Source: Agromyces intestinalis
Lineage (GTDB): Bacteria > Actinomycetota > Actinomycetes > Actinomycetales > Microbacteriaceae
Direction of reading: 5' to 3'
DNA length: 64,000 bases
NCBI RefSeq assembly: GCF_008365295.1
Contig: NZ_CP043505.1
Coordinates: forward strand, 3,286,001-3,350,000
This document shows positions 50,516 through 57,890 of this stretch, one piece after another (positions within the stretch are counted from its first letter, which is position 1; each line of letters opens with the position of its first letter). A model generated the notes under the pieces. It was given only the letters and a program-made list of their open reading frames with translations. It was not told the DNA's origin and searched no databases. The position numbers and the translations under genes are program-made.

Positions 50516-51115
50516 ATGACGAAGAAGGGCCTGGACCGTATGAAGACTGGGACCGTATGCACTGCGAGGCGGCGGAACGGTGAGCCTTGCATGAACTACG
50601 CGATCAAGGGTGCCAACGTGTGTCGGCTTCATGGTGGATCGGCTCCACAGGTGCGTGCGGCGGCACAGATCCGGCTGTTGATGGCGAGCGACAACCTGAT
50701 GGCGTCGCTGCTGAAGATCGCTGACGACGAGTCCATCCCGGTGCAGGTTCGACTCGCCGCGATCCGGGATGGGCTGGACCGGGCGAACATCGTCGGGACG
50801 CAGCAGGTCGCGATCGAGCTCGGCGTCAAGCCCGACTGGGAGCAGCGCTTGCTTGAGGCGGGCGTGGTGCGACGTGTCGAGATTGACTGGGATGACGTCG
50901 GCGAGGAAGTCATCGATGCCGAGGTTGTCGAGAGTCCCGAGGAGCACACGGCGCAACTGAAGGCCTCGGCCTACGCAGCCGAGACCGGGCCGCGATCGGC
51001 TGTGAGGCCGCTCAAGCCCCGACGCGCACCGAAGCAGCCCGAGGCCGACGCTGAGCCGGACTTCTACGACCCGTCCCCGCTCGCGAGCCGGACCCGCCGA
51101 GGGCCGAAACCGTGA
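50516..51115 (+). CDS. HGG-motif zinc-binding protein (terminase-small-like pattern)
   Basis: 199 residues from the ATG after GTGGAGAAGTGAG. The N-terminal CTARRRNGEPCMNYAIKGANVCRLHGGSAPQVRAAAQIRL (about 15-54) has three Cys and one His in zinc-finger spacing and the HGGxAPQV signature seen in actinophage and island proteins often labelled small terminase or DNA-binding. The C terminus is acidic then basic (RPLKPRRAPKQ). If TerS-like, it would suit a phage satellite that redirects packaging. A longer form from 50225 is possible. Confidence 0.65.
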   Translation: MTKKGLDRMKTGTVCTARRRNGEPCMNYAIKGANVCRLHGGSAPQVRAAAQIRLLMASDNLMASLLKIADDESIPVQVRLAAIRDGLDRANIVGTQQVAIELGVKPDWEQRLLEAGVVRRVEIDWDDVGEEVIDAEVVESPEEHTAQLKASAYAAETGPRSAVRPLKPRRAPKQPEADAEPDFYDPSPLASRTRRGPKP

Positions 51116-51253
51116 CGGAGCGGCGCTACACGCCCAAATGCCAAGAGAACGGGCCGAGAACAGGCACTGGGCTGAGGCGGCGATTTCTAACCACGCAGGC
51201 TCGGATTTCTGGGAGCGAGTAGTGAAAACCCTGAGTGCCGAGCGAGGGTTCGT

Positions 51254-51290
51254 CTCAGGCGGAAACGGACATCCCCGCCTTCCGCCTCAG
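51254..51290 (+). repeat. Inverted repeat upstream of the 104-residue gene
   Basis: CTCAGGCGGAA and TTCCGCCTCAG form an 11-bp near-perfect stem (one mismatch) about 20 bases before the next gene's ribosome site. It shares the GAGGCGG core with the repeats at 50.2-50.4 kb. Confidence 0.6.
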
Positions 51291-51311
51291 AACCGAACCC
51301 AAGGAGACCCC

Positions 51312-51626
51312 GTGTCGAACACCAAGAAGCCCGAGCTCGCGGCCTACGCCGAGAAGGCGATCACGCCGGTCATGCGCGACTACATCGCGTGGCTGGAGAA
51401 GGAGACCGGCTACAAGGTCGATCCGGTCTCGGTGCAGCTGTCCTCGATGCTCCGCCCCGCGTTCCAGAAGTCCCCGGGCAACCAGAATCGCATCGCGGAC
51501 GCGGCCGAGCGAGCCGCCGCACGCAGGAGCGCACGCGCGGCCAAGGCTGCCGAGCCGATGTCCGAGAAGCCCGCGCCCAAGGCCGTGCGCTCCCGCAAGC
51601 CCGCCACCCCGAAGGCGGGTGCGTGA
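51312..51626 (+). CDS. Small basic unknown protein
   Basis: 104 residues from the GTG that follows AAGGAGACCCC. ELAAYAEKAITPVMRDYIAWLEKETGYKVDPVSVQLSSMLRPAFQKSPGNQNRIADAAE is helical; the tail is Ala/Lys/Arg/Pro-rich (APKAVRSRKPATPKAGA), typical of non-specific DNA binding. Its TGA overlaps the ATG of the serine recombinase (TGATG), so the two are coupled. Likely a DNA-binding accessory protein. Confidence 0.65.
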   Translation: MSNTKKPELAAYAEKAITPVMRDYIAWLEKETGYKVDPVSVQLSSMLRPAFQKSPGNQNRIADAAERAAARRSARAAKAAEPMSEKPAPKAVRSRKPATPKAGA

Positions 51627-52270
51627 TGCACATTCTCGGCTATGTCCGCGTCTCGACCGAGGAGCAGGAGCGCTCCGGGCTCGGTGTCGAAGCGCAGACC
51701 GACGCGATCCTCACCGAGTGCGAGCGGCGCGGGTGGGATGTGGAGATGATGGCCGACCTGGGCGCGTCGGGGAAGCACGTCAACCCGCAGCTTCGCCGAG
51801 CGCTGGACCTGCTCGCGTCGGGGCAGGCGGACGGGCTGATTGTCGCCAAGCTCGACCGGCTCGCTCGCTCCGTCCGGCACGCGTCCGCGATCATCGATGA
51901 CGCGATCCACAGCGGATGGTCCCTCATCGTCCTCGACAACGCGCTCGATCTGACCACGCCGGGAGGCCGGGCGATGGCGAACATGCTCGCCACGTTCGCC
52001 GAGTTGGAGCGCGACCTCATCTCCTCCCGCACCAAGGAAGCCCTCGCCGCGCGGAAGGCTCGCGGCCTCGACAACGGGCGGAAGACCGCCATCCCATCCG
52101 GGGTGCTGCGGCGGATCGTGCTCTCCCGCGACGCAGGCGCCAGCTTCGGCCGCATCGCCCGCGAACTGACCACCGAGGGCATCCTCTCGCCGACCGGGCT
52201 GCCCGACTGGCACGAGTCCACCGTGCGCCGCGCCTACGGCAGCGCCAAGAGCAAGGAGACCGCAGCATGA
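51626..52270 (+). CDS. Serine recombinase (resolvase/invertase family)
   Basis: 214 residues. The catalytic N-terminal domain is complete: GYVRVSTEEQERSGLGVEAQ with nucleophile Ser10, LIVAKLDRLARSVRH (about 72-86, conserved Arg) and GRAMANMLATFAELERDLISSRTKEAL. A C-terminal HTH (SGVLRRIVLSRDAGASFGRIARELTTEGI) binds DNA. It is a small resolvase, not a large serine integrase, and could resolve multimers or invert a segment. Confidence 0.92.
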   Translation: MHILGYVRVSTEEQERSGLGVEAQTDAILTECERRGWDVEMMADLGASGKHVNPQLRRALDLLASGQADGLIVAKLDRLARSVRHASAIIDDAIHSGWSLIVLDNALDLTTPGGRAMANMLATFAELERDLISSRTKEALAARKARGLDNGRKTAIPSGVLRRIVLSRDAGASFGRIARELTTEGILSPTGLPDWHESTVRRAYGSAKSKETAA

Positions 52271-52422
52271 GCCGCCGCCGACACCGCGACATCCCTGGAC
52301 CCGTCGCCCCGGAGATTCCCATGACCGCCGAACAGATCATCGACATCTGCCGCTTCGTCGGGTTCTCCGCTCTCGACACCGCGAAGCTGCTCGTCTCCCT
52401 CGGCTACCGGGCTCCACGATGA
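52267..52422 (+). CDS. 51-residue unknown protein
   Basis: The ATG overlaps the recombinase stop (ATGA) and its own stop overlaps the next ATG. The sequence MSRRRHRDIPGPVAPEIPM then MTAEQIIDICRFVGFSALDTAKLLVSLGYRAPR suggests a short helix-turn-helix-like pair. Tight coupling supports translation. Function unknown. Confidence 0.6.
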   Translation: MSRRRHRDIPGPVAPEIPMTAEQIIDICRFVGFSALDTAKLLVSLGYRAPR

Positions 52423-52667
52423 CCAGCCCCGGCGAACTCAACCTGACCCCGCGCACCGCAGGCAAGCGCGCCGCCGACCTCAAAGTCGGAGACGTCGTAC
52501 TGGAGAGCAGCGCCCACCCAGCGCGCATTGTCCGCCTGACCTACACCAGCAGCCGCGTCCACGTGTACTGCCGGTACATCTGGCAAGCCACCCGCGAACC
52601 CGACTGGAAGCTCGGCCAGTACCGACCCGACGCCCGACTCGAAGTCGCAAAGAAGGGCGAGTACTGA
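52419..52667 (+). CDS. 82-residue unknown protein
   Basis: It is translationally coupled on both sides (ATGA upstream, shared A with the integrase ATG). The pattern AADLKVGDVVLESSAHPARIVRLTYTSSRVHVYCRYIWQATREPDWKLGQYRPDARLEV looks like a small beta-barrel (SH3-like) domain. Small proteins of this type precede integrases in several actinobacterial elements. No function assigned. Confidence 0.65.
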   Translation: MTSPGELNLTPRTAGKRAADLKVGDVVLESSAHPARIVRLTYTSSRVHVYCRYIWQATREPDWKLGQYRPDARLEVAKKGEY

Positions 52668-53875
52668 TGGCCCACGTGAGGGCGGTCGAGCGGAAGAACG
52701 GCGTCGCCTACGAGGTCAGGTGGAGAGAGGGCGGAAAGGAGCGCCAGCGCACGTTCTCGGTGAAGCGCGACGCCGTGCGACATGCTCACAATGTCGAGAC
52801 GGCGCTGGCGAGCGCGACGACCACTGAACCACTGACGCGAGGCAAGACGTATCGGGAGGTTGCAGAAGCGATGCTCGCCGCGCAGGAGTCGCGGCTGAAG
52901 CGGGGCACGCTGTTGCAGTACAAGGCGCTCTACGAGGGACGCATCTTCCACGAGTTCGGCGGACAGCGGATCGCTCGGATCGACTCGGCCAGGATTCAGG
53001 ACTGGATCACGGCGCTCACGGCCGCAGGTCTTGCACCGAACACCGTCCGGAACCACTACATTGCCCTGAACAAGGTGTTCGTGTACGCCGTGAAGCACCG
53101 GCTCATCACCCACAACCCATGCCCCGCGGTCACGCTGCCGCGGATGGTGCACAAGGACGACTTCGCGCCCGTCTTCCTGACGATCGCAGAGGTCGGGGCC
53201 GTCGCTGCCGAGGTCGATCGCCACGCGCCGGGGTCCAGCTACGGGCTGTTGATCCAGTTCGCCGCGAGCACCGGCCTTCGCGCAGCCGAGATTGCAGGGT
53301 TGCGTGTGCGGGACGTCAACTTAACCGCCGGCCATGTCGAGGTCCGCCAGACCCTGAAGAAGATTGCGGGGGAGTGGACGGTGCTCACGCCCAAGTCGCG
53401 CCGTTCCACCCGCGACGTCCCGTTGCTCGACCGCGGGCTCATCGCCGACCTGAAGCTCTATCTCTTGCAGCACCCACGGAGCGGCGACCCGGATGCACTG
53501 TTGTGGGCGGGGCTCCGCTTCGGACGGCACCCTGCAGGCGTCAGCCCGCTGGACTACTCCCGACCCGTCTCGACGGCGGCCGTGCGGATGGGCTACCTTG
53601 TCCCCGCAGCCAAGCGCCTCGGGATCGCAGATCACATGCGGCTGCACGACCTGCGCCACACGTACGCGAGCCTGATGCTCGCCGCAGGGTTCCAGCCGTG
53701 GCAGGTGGCCCGCTGGCTCGGCCACGCCAACGTCTCTACGACCGACGCCGTCTACGCACACCTGTACCCGAGCGACTACGCCGTCGAGGTAGAGAGGTTC
53801 GAGGCGTTCGTGTCGGACGTTGACAATAGCGTTGGCCCCAGATCGGGGGAGATCGGAATGAACGGGATGGATTAG
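52667..53875 (+). CDS. Tyrosine-type site-specific integrase
   Basis: 402 residues. An N-terminal arm-binding domain (AYEVRWREGGKERQRTFSVKRDA), SAM-like core-binding domain (TYREVAEAMLAAQESRLKRGTLLQYKALYEG) and catalytic domain are present. The catalytic domain shows Arg in ASTGLRAAEIAGL (about 204), Lys in TPKSRRSTRDVPL, HDLRHTYASLML (His and second Arg, about 325-330), LGHANVSTTDAVYAHLY (His and nucleophile Tyr, about 361). It should recombine attP with the 19-bp core now duplicated as attL/attR. It lies 1.8 kb from attR instead of next to it because of the two cargo genes. Confidence 0.95.
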   Translation: MAHVRAVERKNGVAYEVRWREGGKERQRTFSVKRDAVRHAHNVETALASATTTEPLTRGKTYREVAEAMLAAQESRLKRGTLLQYKALYEGRIFHEFGGQRIARIDSARIQDWITALTAAGLAPNTVRNHYIALNKVFVYAVKHRLITHNPCPAVTLPRMVHKDDFAPVFLTIAEVGAVAAEVDRHAPGSSYGLLIQFAASTGLRAAEIAGLRVRDVNLTAGHVEVRQTLKKIAGEWTVLTPKSRRSTRDVPLLDRGLIADLKLYLLQHPRSGDPDALLWAGLRFGRHPAGVSPLDYSRPVSTAAVRMGYLVPAAKRLGIADHMRLHDLRHTYASLMLAAGFQPWQVARWLGHANVSTTDAVYAHLYPSDYAVEVERFEAFVSDVDNSVGPRSGEIGMNGMD

Positions 53876-53904
53876 CTGCTGTGTGGACCGTTACGCTGGC
53901 GCGG

Positions 53905-54327
53905 ATGACTGAATCCGACCCGATCGGGCTCGGCAACCAGCCGGATGATGAATGGCCCGATTGGTTCCCGCCCGGCTGCCCGCCCCCTGCTGCGGTCCCT
54001 GCCGTAGGAGAGTTCTTCAGACTCGTCGAAGGTGACGATGTCGTGGAGGAGGACTTCATTTCCCACTACGAGCGGTCTCTCTCGGGAGGTCGCCGCTTCT
54101 GGAAGGATGACGTACAGGCATCGTCGTGCAGCCTCTTCCAGGATCGGGTCGATGCCGACGAAACGCGTCGGGCGATCGGTTCGCTTCGGGATAAGAGAGT
54201 GGCTCGGGGAAGCATCTCCGGCTCGGGGCAGATGCAACACACACCAAGCAGCCGCGCTCAGTCGCATCACAGCTGGTGGAGGCCCACCGGTGACCATGCG
54301 TGGGAAAGCTTTTCGGTGACCCCATGA
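53905..54327 (+). CDS. Cargo gene 1 of unknown function
   Basis: 140 residues from the ATG at 53905, which lies seven bases after TACGCT (a GTG at 53881 is an alternative). The protein is acidic and Trp/Pro-rich at the start (DDEWPDWFPPGCPPPAAVPAVGEFFRLVEGDDVVEEDFISHYERSLSGGRRFWKDDVQASSCSLFQ). No known motif. Its stop overlaps the next gene's ATG (ATGA), so the two form a coupled pair between integrase and attR. Confidence 0.65.
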   Translation: MTESDPIGLGNQPDDEWPDWFPPGCPPPAAVPAVGEFFRLVEGDDVVEEDFISHYERSLSGGRRFWKDDVQASSCSLFQDRVDADETRRAIGSLRDKRVARGSISGSGQMQHTPSSRAQSHHSWWRPTGDHAWESFSVTP

Positions 54328-55586
54328 GCTGGATAAGTGGCACGCCGATGGGCGAAGTCGATGTAATCGAAGTCCTCGTTGAGTACGACGGACCTCGGGT
54401 CGTCATCGCGCAGTCGACCACGGATCAGTATTACCTTGCAGGTTGGGCCAAAGAGGCATCGGACGCGGACACATGGTTGTTCGTTCCTATCTCACGCGCA
54501 CGAATCCCTATGGTCCGTTCAGGTGGCGTGGACCTGCGGTCGGCATTCACTCATCCAGAAGGCGTCGTCTACATCCTGCACATCCCTTTGGATGAAGTTG
54601 AGCCCATTGCCTTCGAGATTGCGAACGGCACCCACCTACCGGAGGAATGGCTTCCAGACAAGGACTATCGTCTAGACCTTCCCACTCCGACGCTGCCGCC
54701 TGCCGCCGACGGGCCAGAGATTGAGCGCCTCGCGCGTCAGGAGGGACGGGCTCGCTTCCGACTGCGAGTGCATATGGCCGACAAGCTCAGGAGCGAAGCT
54801 CCAACTCGTCGAATCGGCGAGTTGCTAGTCGCTGCTCAGAATGTCTTCGACAACATTGGGTACTCGCAGATTCAGGCCGCGCCCTCTCAGTCTGGTCGGA
54901 TCCCGAAGGAAATCGTTGGTCTCATGGCGACCGACCTGGTGGGAGTCTCGGCTGCGAGCTTCGTGGTTGAGCTTGGTTCGGCCGATGGCGTCGACCTCTT
55001 CGGCGATTCGCCCTTCACCCGCGCGGCCAGCACTCTTGTCGACCTCCTTGCGGTCGATCTGCCAGGTGAAGAACTGATCAGCATGCTTGCGGACCTACGT
55101 CCACGAGGAGCCAAGAGCTTCCGCAACTTTGTGAATGAACTTGCTGCTACGGGCGCCGACGTGACCGTGGCTGTCGCAGGTGTGGCCGATGGGTATCGAG
55201 CCGCAGACCTCTCCGCTGAACAGGTTGACAACCTGCGTGCACTGTTGAATCAAATCCTGCCGGACGACGCGCTCGAGATCCGCGGACGTATGCGCCTCTA
55301 CCGCTTTGACATGGCACGAAAGCTATTCGGCCTCAAGGATCTCTTCGACGGCGCAGACTACGAGGGCGCGATCGCGAGCAGAGCGCTGCCTCAGATGGAT
55401 CACGCGACATCCAACGCTGTCTATGACGTCGTGATCACGGCCACAGTGCAATTCGATCAAGCCGTCGGTGACCGCAAACCTCGGTACGTACTGGAGCAGC
55501 TTGTGGAGAGCGAATCTGAGGTGCCGCTCCAAGCGACCGTCGAGGTCATCGATAGCGCTGGGACTAGCCTTCCAGATATCGGTTGA
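54324..55586 (+). CDS. Cargo gene 2, 420-residue protein of unknown function
   Basis: The start at 54324 is fixed by the ATGA overlap. Residues 1-135 form a beta-rich domain (VDVIEVLVEYDGPRVVIAQSTTDQYYLAGWAKEASDADTWLFVPIS). Residues 140-250 are mixed alpha/beta (RRIGELLVAAQNVFDNIGYSQIQ; DLVGVSAASFVVELGSADGVDLFGDSPFTRAASTLVDLLAVD) and a C-terminal beta domain ends in a short tail. There is no membrane segment, nuclease or NTPase motif. Base composition is clearly less GC-rich than the host. A domain of unknown function of the DUF6575 type is possible from memory but unverified. Candidate defence or accessory pair with cargo gene 1. Confidence 0.7.
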   Translation: MSWISGTPMGEVDVIEVLVEYDGPRVVIAQSTTDQYYLAGWAKEASDADTWLFVPISRARIPMVRSGGVDLRSAFTHPEGVVYILHIPLDEVEPIAFEIANGTHLPEEWLPDKDYRLDLPTPTLPPAADGPEIERLARQEGRARFRLRVHMADKLRSEAPTRRIGELLVAAQNVFDNIGYSQIQAAPSQSGRIPKEIVGLMATDLVGVSAASFVVELGSADGVDLFGDSPFTRAASTLVDLLAVDLPGEELISMLADLRPRGAKSFRNFVNELAATGADVTVAVAGVADGYRAADLSAEQVDNLRALLNQILPDDALEIRGRMRLYRFDMARKLFGLKDLFDGADYEGAIASRALPQMDHATSNAVYDVVITATVQFDQAVGDRKPRYVLEQLVESESEVPLQATVEVIDSAGTSLPDIG

Positions 55587-55594
55587 CGCCGTGC

Positions 55595-55707
55595 TATCCC
55601 GGTAGGCTCGATTCACGGCAACGAGGGGACGCGGGGTAAACGCGGGGATGACGCAAGCGACAGTGACCGAACTGCCCAGTAAATCACTGGGGAGTCGGGG
55701 GATGACG
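55595..55707 (+). promoter_or_regulatory. Outward promoter and substitute start region at the element's right end
   Basis: TAGGCT at 55603-55608 (the same -10 as at several host genes) is followed by ATG codons at 55648 (after CGCGGGG) and 55702 (after GTCGGGGG), both in frame with the host permease across attR. The element therefore appears to supply transcription and translation starts to the gene it interrupts. Confidence 0.6.
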
Positions 55708-57276
55708 GCACAGTTTCTCCGACTGAAGCTGCAGCTGCTCGCGAACATCTTCCGGCGGAGCCCGTGGCAGGTCGTGGGCATCGTGCTGGGGCTGGTATAC
55801 GGTCTCGGGCTCGCGGTGCTGCTGTTCGGCACGCTCGTCGGGCTGCGGTTCGCCGACGACGTGCAGCTCATCCGCGACGGCATCGTCGTGGCCGGGGCCG
55901 TCACCGTCGTCGGATTCGCCCTCGTTCCGCTCGTGTTCGGCGTCGACGACACCCTCGACCCACGCCGCTTCGCGCTGTTCGGCATCGGCGATCGGCCGCT
56001 CGCGTTCGCTCTCGCGGTGACGGCCGTCGTCGGCATCCCCGCGCTGGTGCTGGCGATCGTGCTGGTCGGCACCGTCGCGACCTGGAGTCGCGGCTTCGGC
56101 GAGACGATCCTCGCGATCCTCTCGGCGGTGCTCGCGTTCGGCACCTGCCTGATGCTGGCCCGGGTGTCGACCTCGCTCGCGTCGCTGCTGCTCGCGACCC
56201 GACGTGCCCGCGAGATCTCGGGCGTCGTCGGCCTGGTGCTCATCGTCATGCTCTCGCCGGTGATCGTTGTGCTCGCGTCGATCGACTGGGCCCGCCAGGG
56301 AGTGCGGGTGCTCGAGCAGATCGCGGGAGTGCTGTCGTGGACCCCGCTCGGCGCGGCGTTCGCGGTGCCCGGCGACGCCGCATCGGGTGCATGGCTGCCC
56401 GCCCTCGTCAAGCTGCTGATCGCCGCCGCGACGCTCTGGCTCATCTGGCTCGCATGGGCGCGCCTCGTCGCCCTCATGCTCGTGACGCCCGGTCGCGAGG
56501 CGACGAGCCGGGCGTATCGCGGGCTCGGATGGTTCGACCGCACGCCCGGCACGGCGTGGGGGGCGATCATGGCGCGCAGCCTCACCTATTGGTTCCGCGA
56601 CGCGAGGTACTGGGTGTCGCTCATCATGGTGCCGCTCGTGCCGGTGTTCGTCATCGTGCCGCTCGCGATCGCCGGGGTGCCCGGCGAGTACCTGCCGCTC
56701 ATCCCGGTTCCGCTCATCTGCCTGTTCCTCGGTTGGACACTGCACAACGACACCGCATACGACTCGACGGCGGTCTGGCTGCACGTCGCATCGGGGGTTC
56801 GCGGGGCATCCGACCGGCTCGGTCGCATCGTGCCCGTGCTGATCGGCGGCATCGTCGTCATCGGCCTGGGCAGCGCCGTCACGGCGTTCGTGCTCGACGA
56901 TTGGCGCGTGCTGCCGAGCGTCATCGGCGTGAGCTCGGCGCTGCTGCTGTCTGGGCTCGGTGTCGGGGCGTTCAGCTCCGCGCAGTTCCCCTACCCGGCG
57001 GTCAAGCCGGGCGACAGCCCGTTCCAGCAGCCGCAGTCGACGGGCGCGATCACCGCGCTCGTGCAGTCGATCACCATGATCGGCGCCGGCCTGTTCGCGG
57101 TGCCGGCACTGTGGTTCGGATACCTCGGGCTGTTCGTCGACCCGTCCTGGCACGTCGTGTCGCTGGTCTCCGGCACCGGTCTCGGGCTGCTGGTGCTGAT
57201 CGGCGGCATCCTGCTCGGCGGATTCGTGTTCCAGCGCCGCGGACCCGAGATCCTCGCTGCCGCCGTTCGCGCGTAG
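55648..57276 (+). CDS. ABC-2-type membrane protein, partner of the ATPase at 43-44.6 kb; chimeric 5' end
   Basis: Up to 542 residues with 12 or so hydrophobic helices, beginning after attR as AQFLRLKLQLLANIFRRSPWQVVGIVLGLVYGLGLAVLLFGTLVGL. The first codons, from 55648 or 55702, are element sequence. In the pre-insertion locus the protein would start MVAQFLRLKLQ, from an ATG now at 44542. It should form an exporter with the ATPase whose gene now lies 11 kb upstream. Coupled translation with the ATPase has been lost, so expression may be altered. Substrate unknown. Confidence 0.85.
   Translation: MTQATVTELPSKSLGSRGMTAQFLRLKLQLLANIFRRSPWQVVGIVLGLVYGLGLAVLLFGTLVGLRFADDVQLIRDGIVVAGAVTVVGFALVPLVFGVDDTLDPRRFALFGIGDRPLAFALAVTAVVGIPALVLAIVLVGTVATWSRGFGETILAILSAVLAFGTCLMLARVSTSLASLLLATRRAREISGVVGLVLIVMLSPVIVVLASIDWARQGVRVLEQIAGVLSWTPLGAAFAVPGDAASGAWLPALVKLLIAAATLWLIWLAWARLVALMLVTPGREATSRAYRGLGWFDRTPGTAWGAIMARSLTYWFRDARYWVSLIMVPLVPVFVIVPLAIAGVPGEYLPLIPVPLICLFLGWTLHNDTAYDSTAVWLHVASGVRGASDRLGRIVPVLIGGIVVIGLGSAVTAFVLDDWRVLPSVIGVSSALLLSGLGVGAFSSAQFPYPAVKPGDSPFQQPQSTGAITALVQSITMIGAGLFAVPALWFGYLGLFVDPSWHVVSLVSGTGLGLLVLIGGILLGGFVFQRRGPEILAAAVRA
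55708..55726 (+). repeat. attR core of the integrative element
   Basis: The second perfect copy of GCACAGTTTCTCCGACTGA, read here in the permease frame as A-Q-F-L-R-L. It marks the right boundary of the element. Confidence 0.9.
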
Positions 57277-57293
57277 CCGCGTAGAATCGGGGG

Positions 57294-57584
57294 ATGGTCC
57301 AGACCCCGCGCGCGAGCATCGCCGACCCCGATCAGCCCGGCGGCGGCACGAGCGTGCTCGATCGCGAACTCGAGAAGCTCCTCGAAGAAGAGCAGCACAT
57401 CGAGCCCGGCGACCACGAGCGCTTCTCCCACTACGTGAAGAAGGAGAAGATCCTCGAGTCGGCGCTCACCGGCAAGCCCGTCAAGGCACTCTGCGGCAAG
57501 AAGTGGACGCCCGGGCGCGACCCCGAGAAGTTCCCCGTCTGCCCGACCTGCAAAGAGATCTACGAGCGGATGAAGCGCCAGTAG
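57294..57584 (+). CDS. DUF3039 protein
   Basis: 96 residues. The conserved actinobacterial DUF3039 pattern is clear: HERFSHYVKKEKILESALTGKPVKALCGKKWTPGRDPEKFPVCPTCKEIYERM (about 41-93), with Cys67 and the CPxC pair probably binding zinc. TAGAAT at 57281-57286 is a possible -10 placing the start close to the 5' end. Function unknown; conserved across Actinobacteria. Confidence 0.9.
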   Translation: MVQTPRASIADPDQPGGGTSVLDRELEKLLEEEQHIEPGDHERFSHYVKKEKILESALTGKPVKALCGKKWTPGRDPEKFPVCPTCKEIYERMKRQ

Positions 57585-57592
57585 CGAGGCGG

Positions 57593-57823
57593 TCAGTCGT
57601 TCTCGGCCAGGGGCGTCTCGCCGTCGGTGTGGTTCGCCGTCTCCCGGTCCGAGGTCTCGGTCGACGGATTCGCACCGTGCCAGTGGCCGCCGCGCGCCTG
57701 CGTCCACCGGTCGGTACGGTGAGCCCGCTCGGCGGCTGCGTTCTCGGGCTGGGCGTTTCCGGGCTCGGCGTCGCGCTCGGCCTCGCCCCGCTCGGCCCCG
57801 TCGCCCTGGTCATGTCTGCCCAT
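57593..57823 (-). CDS. Small hydrophilic unknown protein
   Basis: 76 residues (MGRHDQGDGAERGEAERDAEPGN...). It is rich in Glu, Asp, Arg, His and Thr with no hydrophobic core, so intrinsically disordered if made. The ATG at 57823 lacks a strong ribosome site. Overlapping frames on the other strand are shadows. Coding is plausible but not certain. Confidence 0.45.
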   Translation of the reverse strand: MGRHDQGDGAERGEAERDAEPGNAQPENAAAERAHRTDRWTQARGGHWHGANPSTETSDRETANHTDGETPLAEND

Positions 57824-57890
57824 GAGCGCAGGCTAGCCCCGTCGCATGTACGCGCTCACAGCAACCAGGGCCCGGCGCACGGCGGCGCGC

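Larger units (their letters stand above)
44548..55726 (+). mobile_element. 11.2-kb site-specific integrative element
   Basis: The boundaries are a perfect 19-bp direct repeat, GCACAGTTTCTCCGACTGA, at 44548-44566 and 55708-55726. Inside are a tyrosine integrase, a serine recombinase, an AlpA-like HTH, a primase-ATPase, regulators and small unknowns. The left repeat holds the stop codon of the ABC ATPase; the right repeat lies in the 5' part of the partner permease. Joining left flank to right flank restores an overlapping ATPase-permease pair, whose permease would start MVAQFLRLKLQ. There are no capsid, relaxase or FtsK-like genes, so it resembles a phage-satellite or mobilisable island. Confidence 0.9.

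Noticed and set aside
44548..55726. Complete prophage
   Set aside because: No capsid, portal, tail, large terminase or lysis genes are present.
44548..55726. Conjugative AICE-type element
   Set aside because: No FtsK/SpoIIIE-like translocase or relaxase is present, so self-transfer of the AICE type is unsupported.
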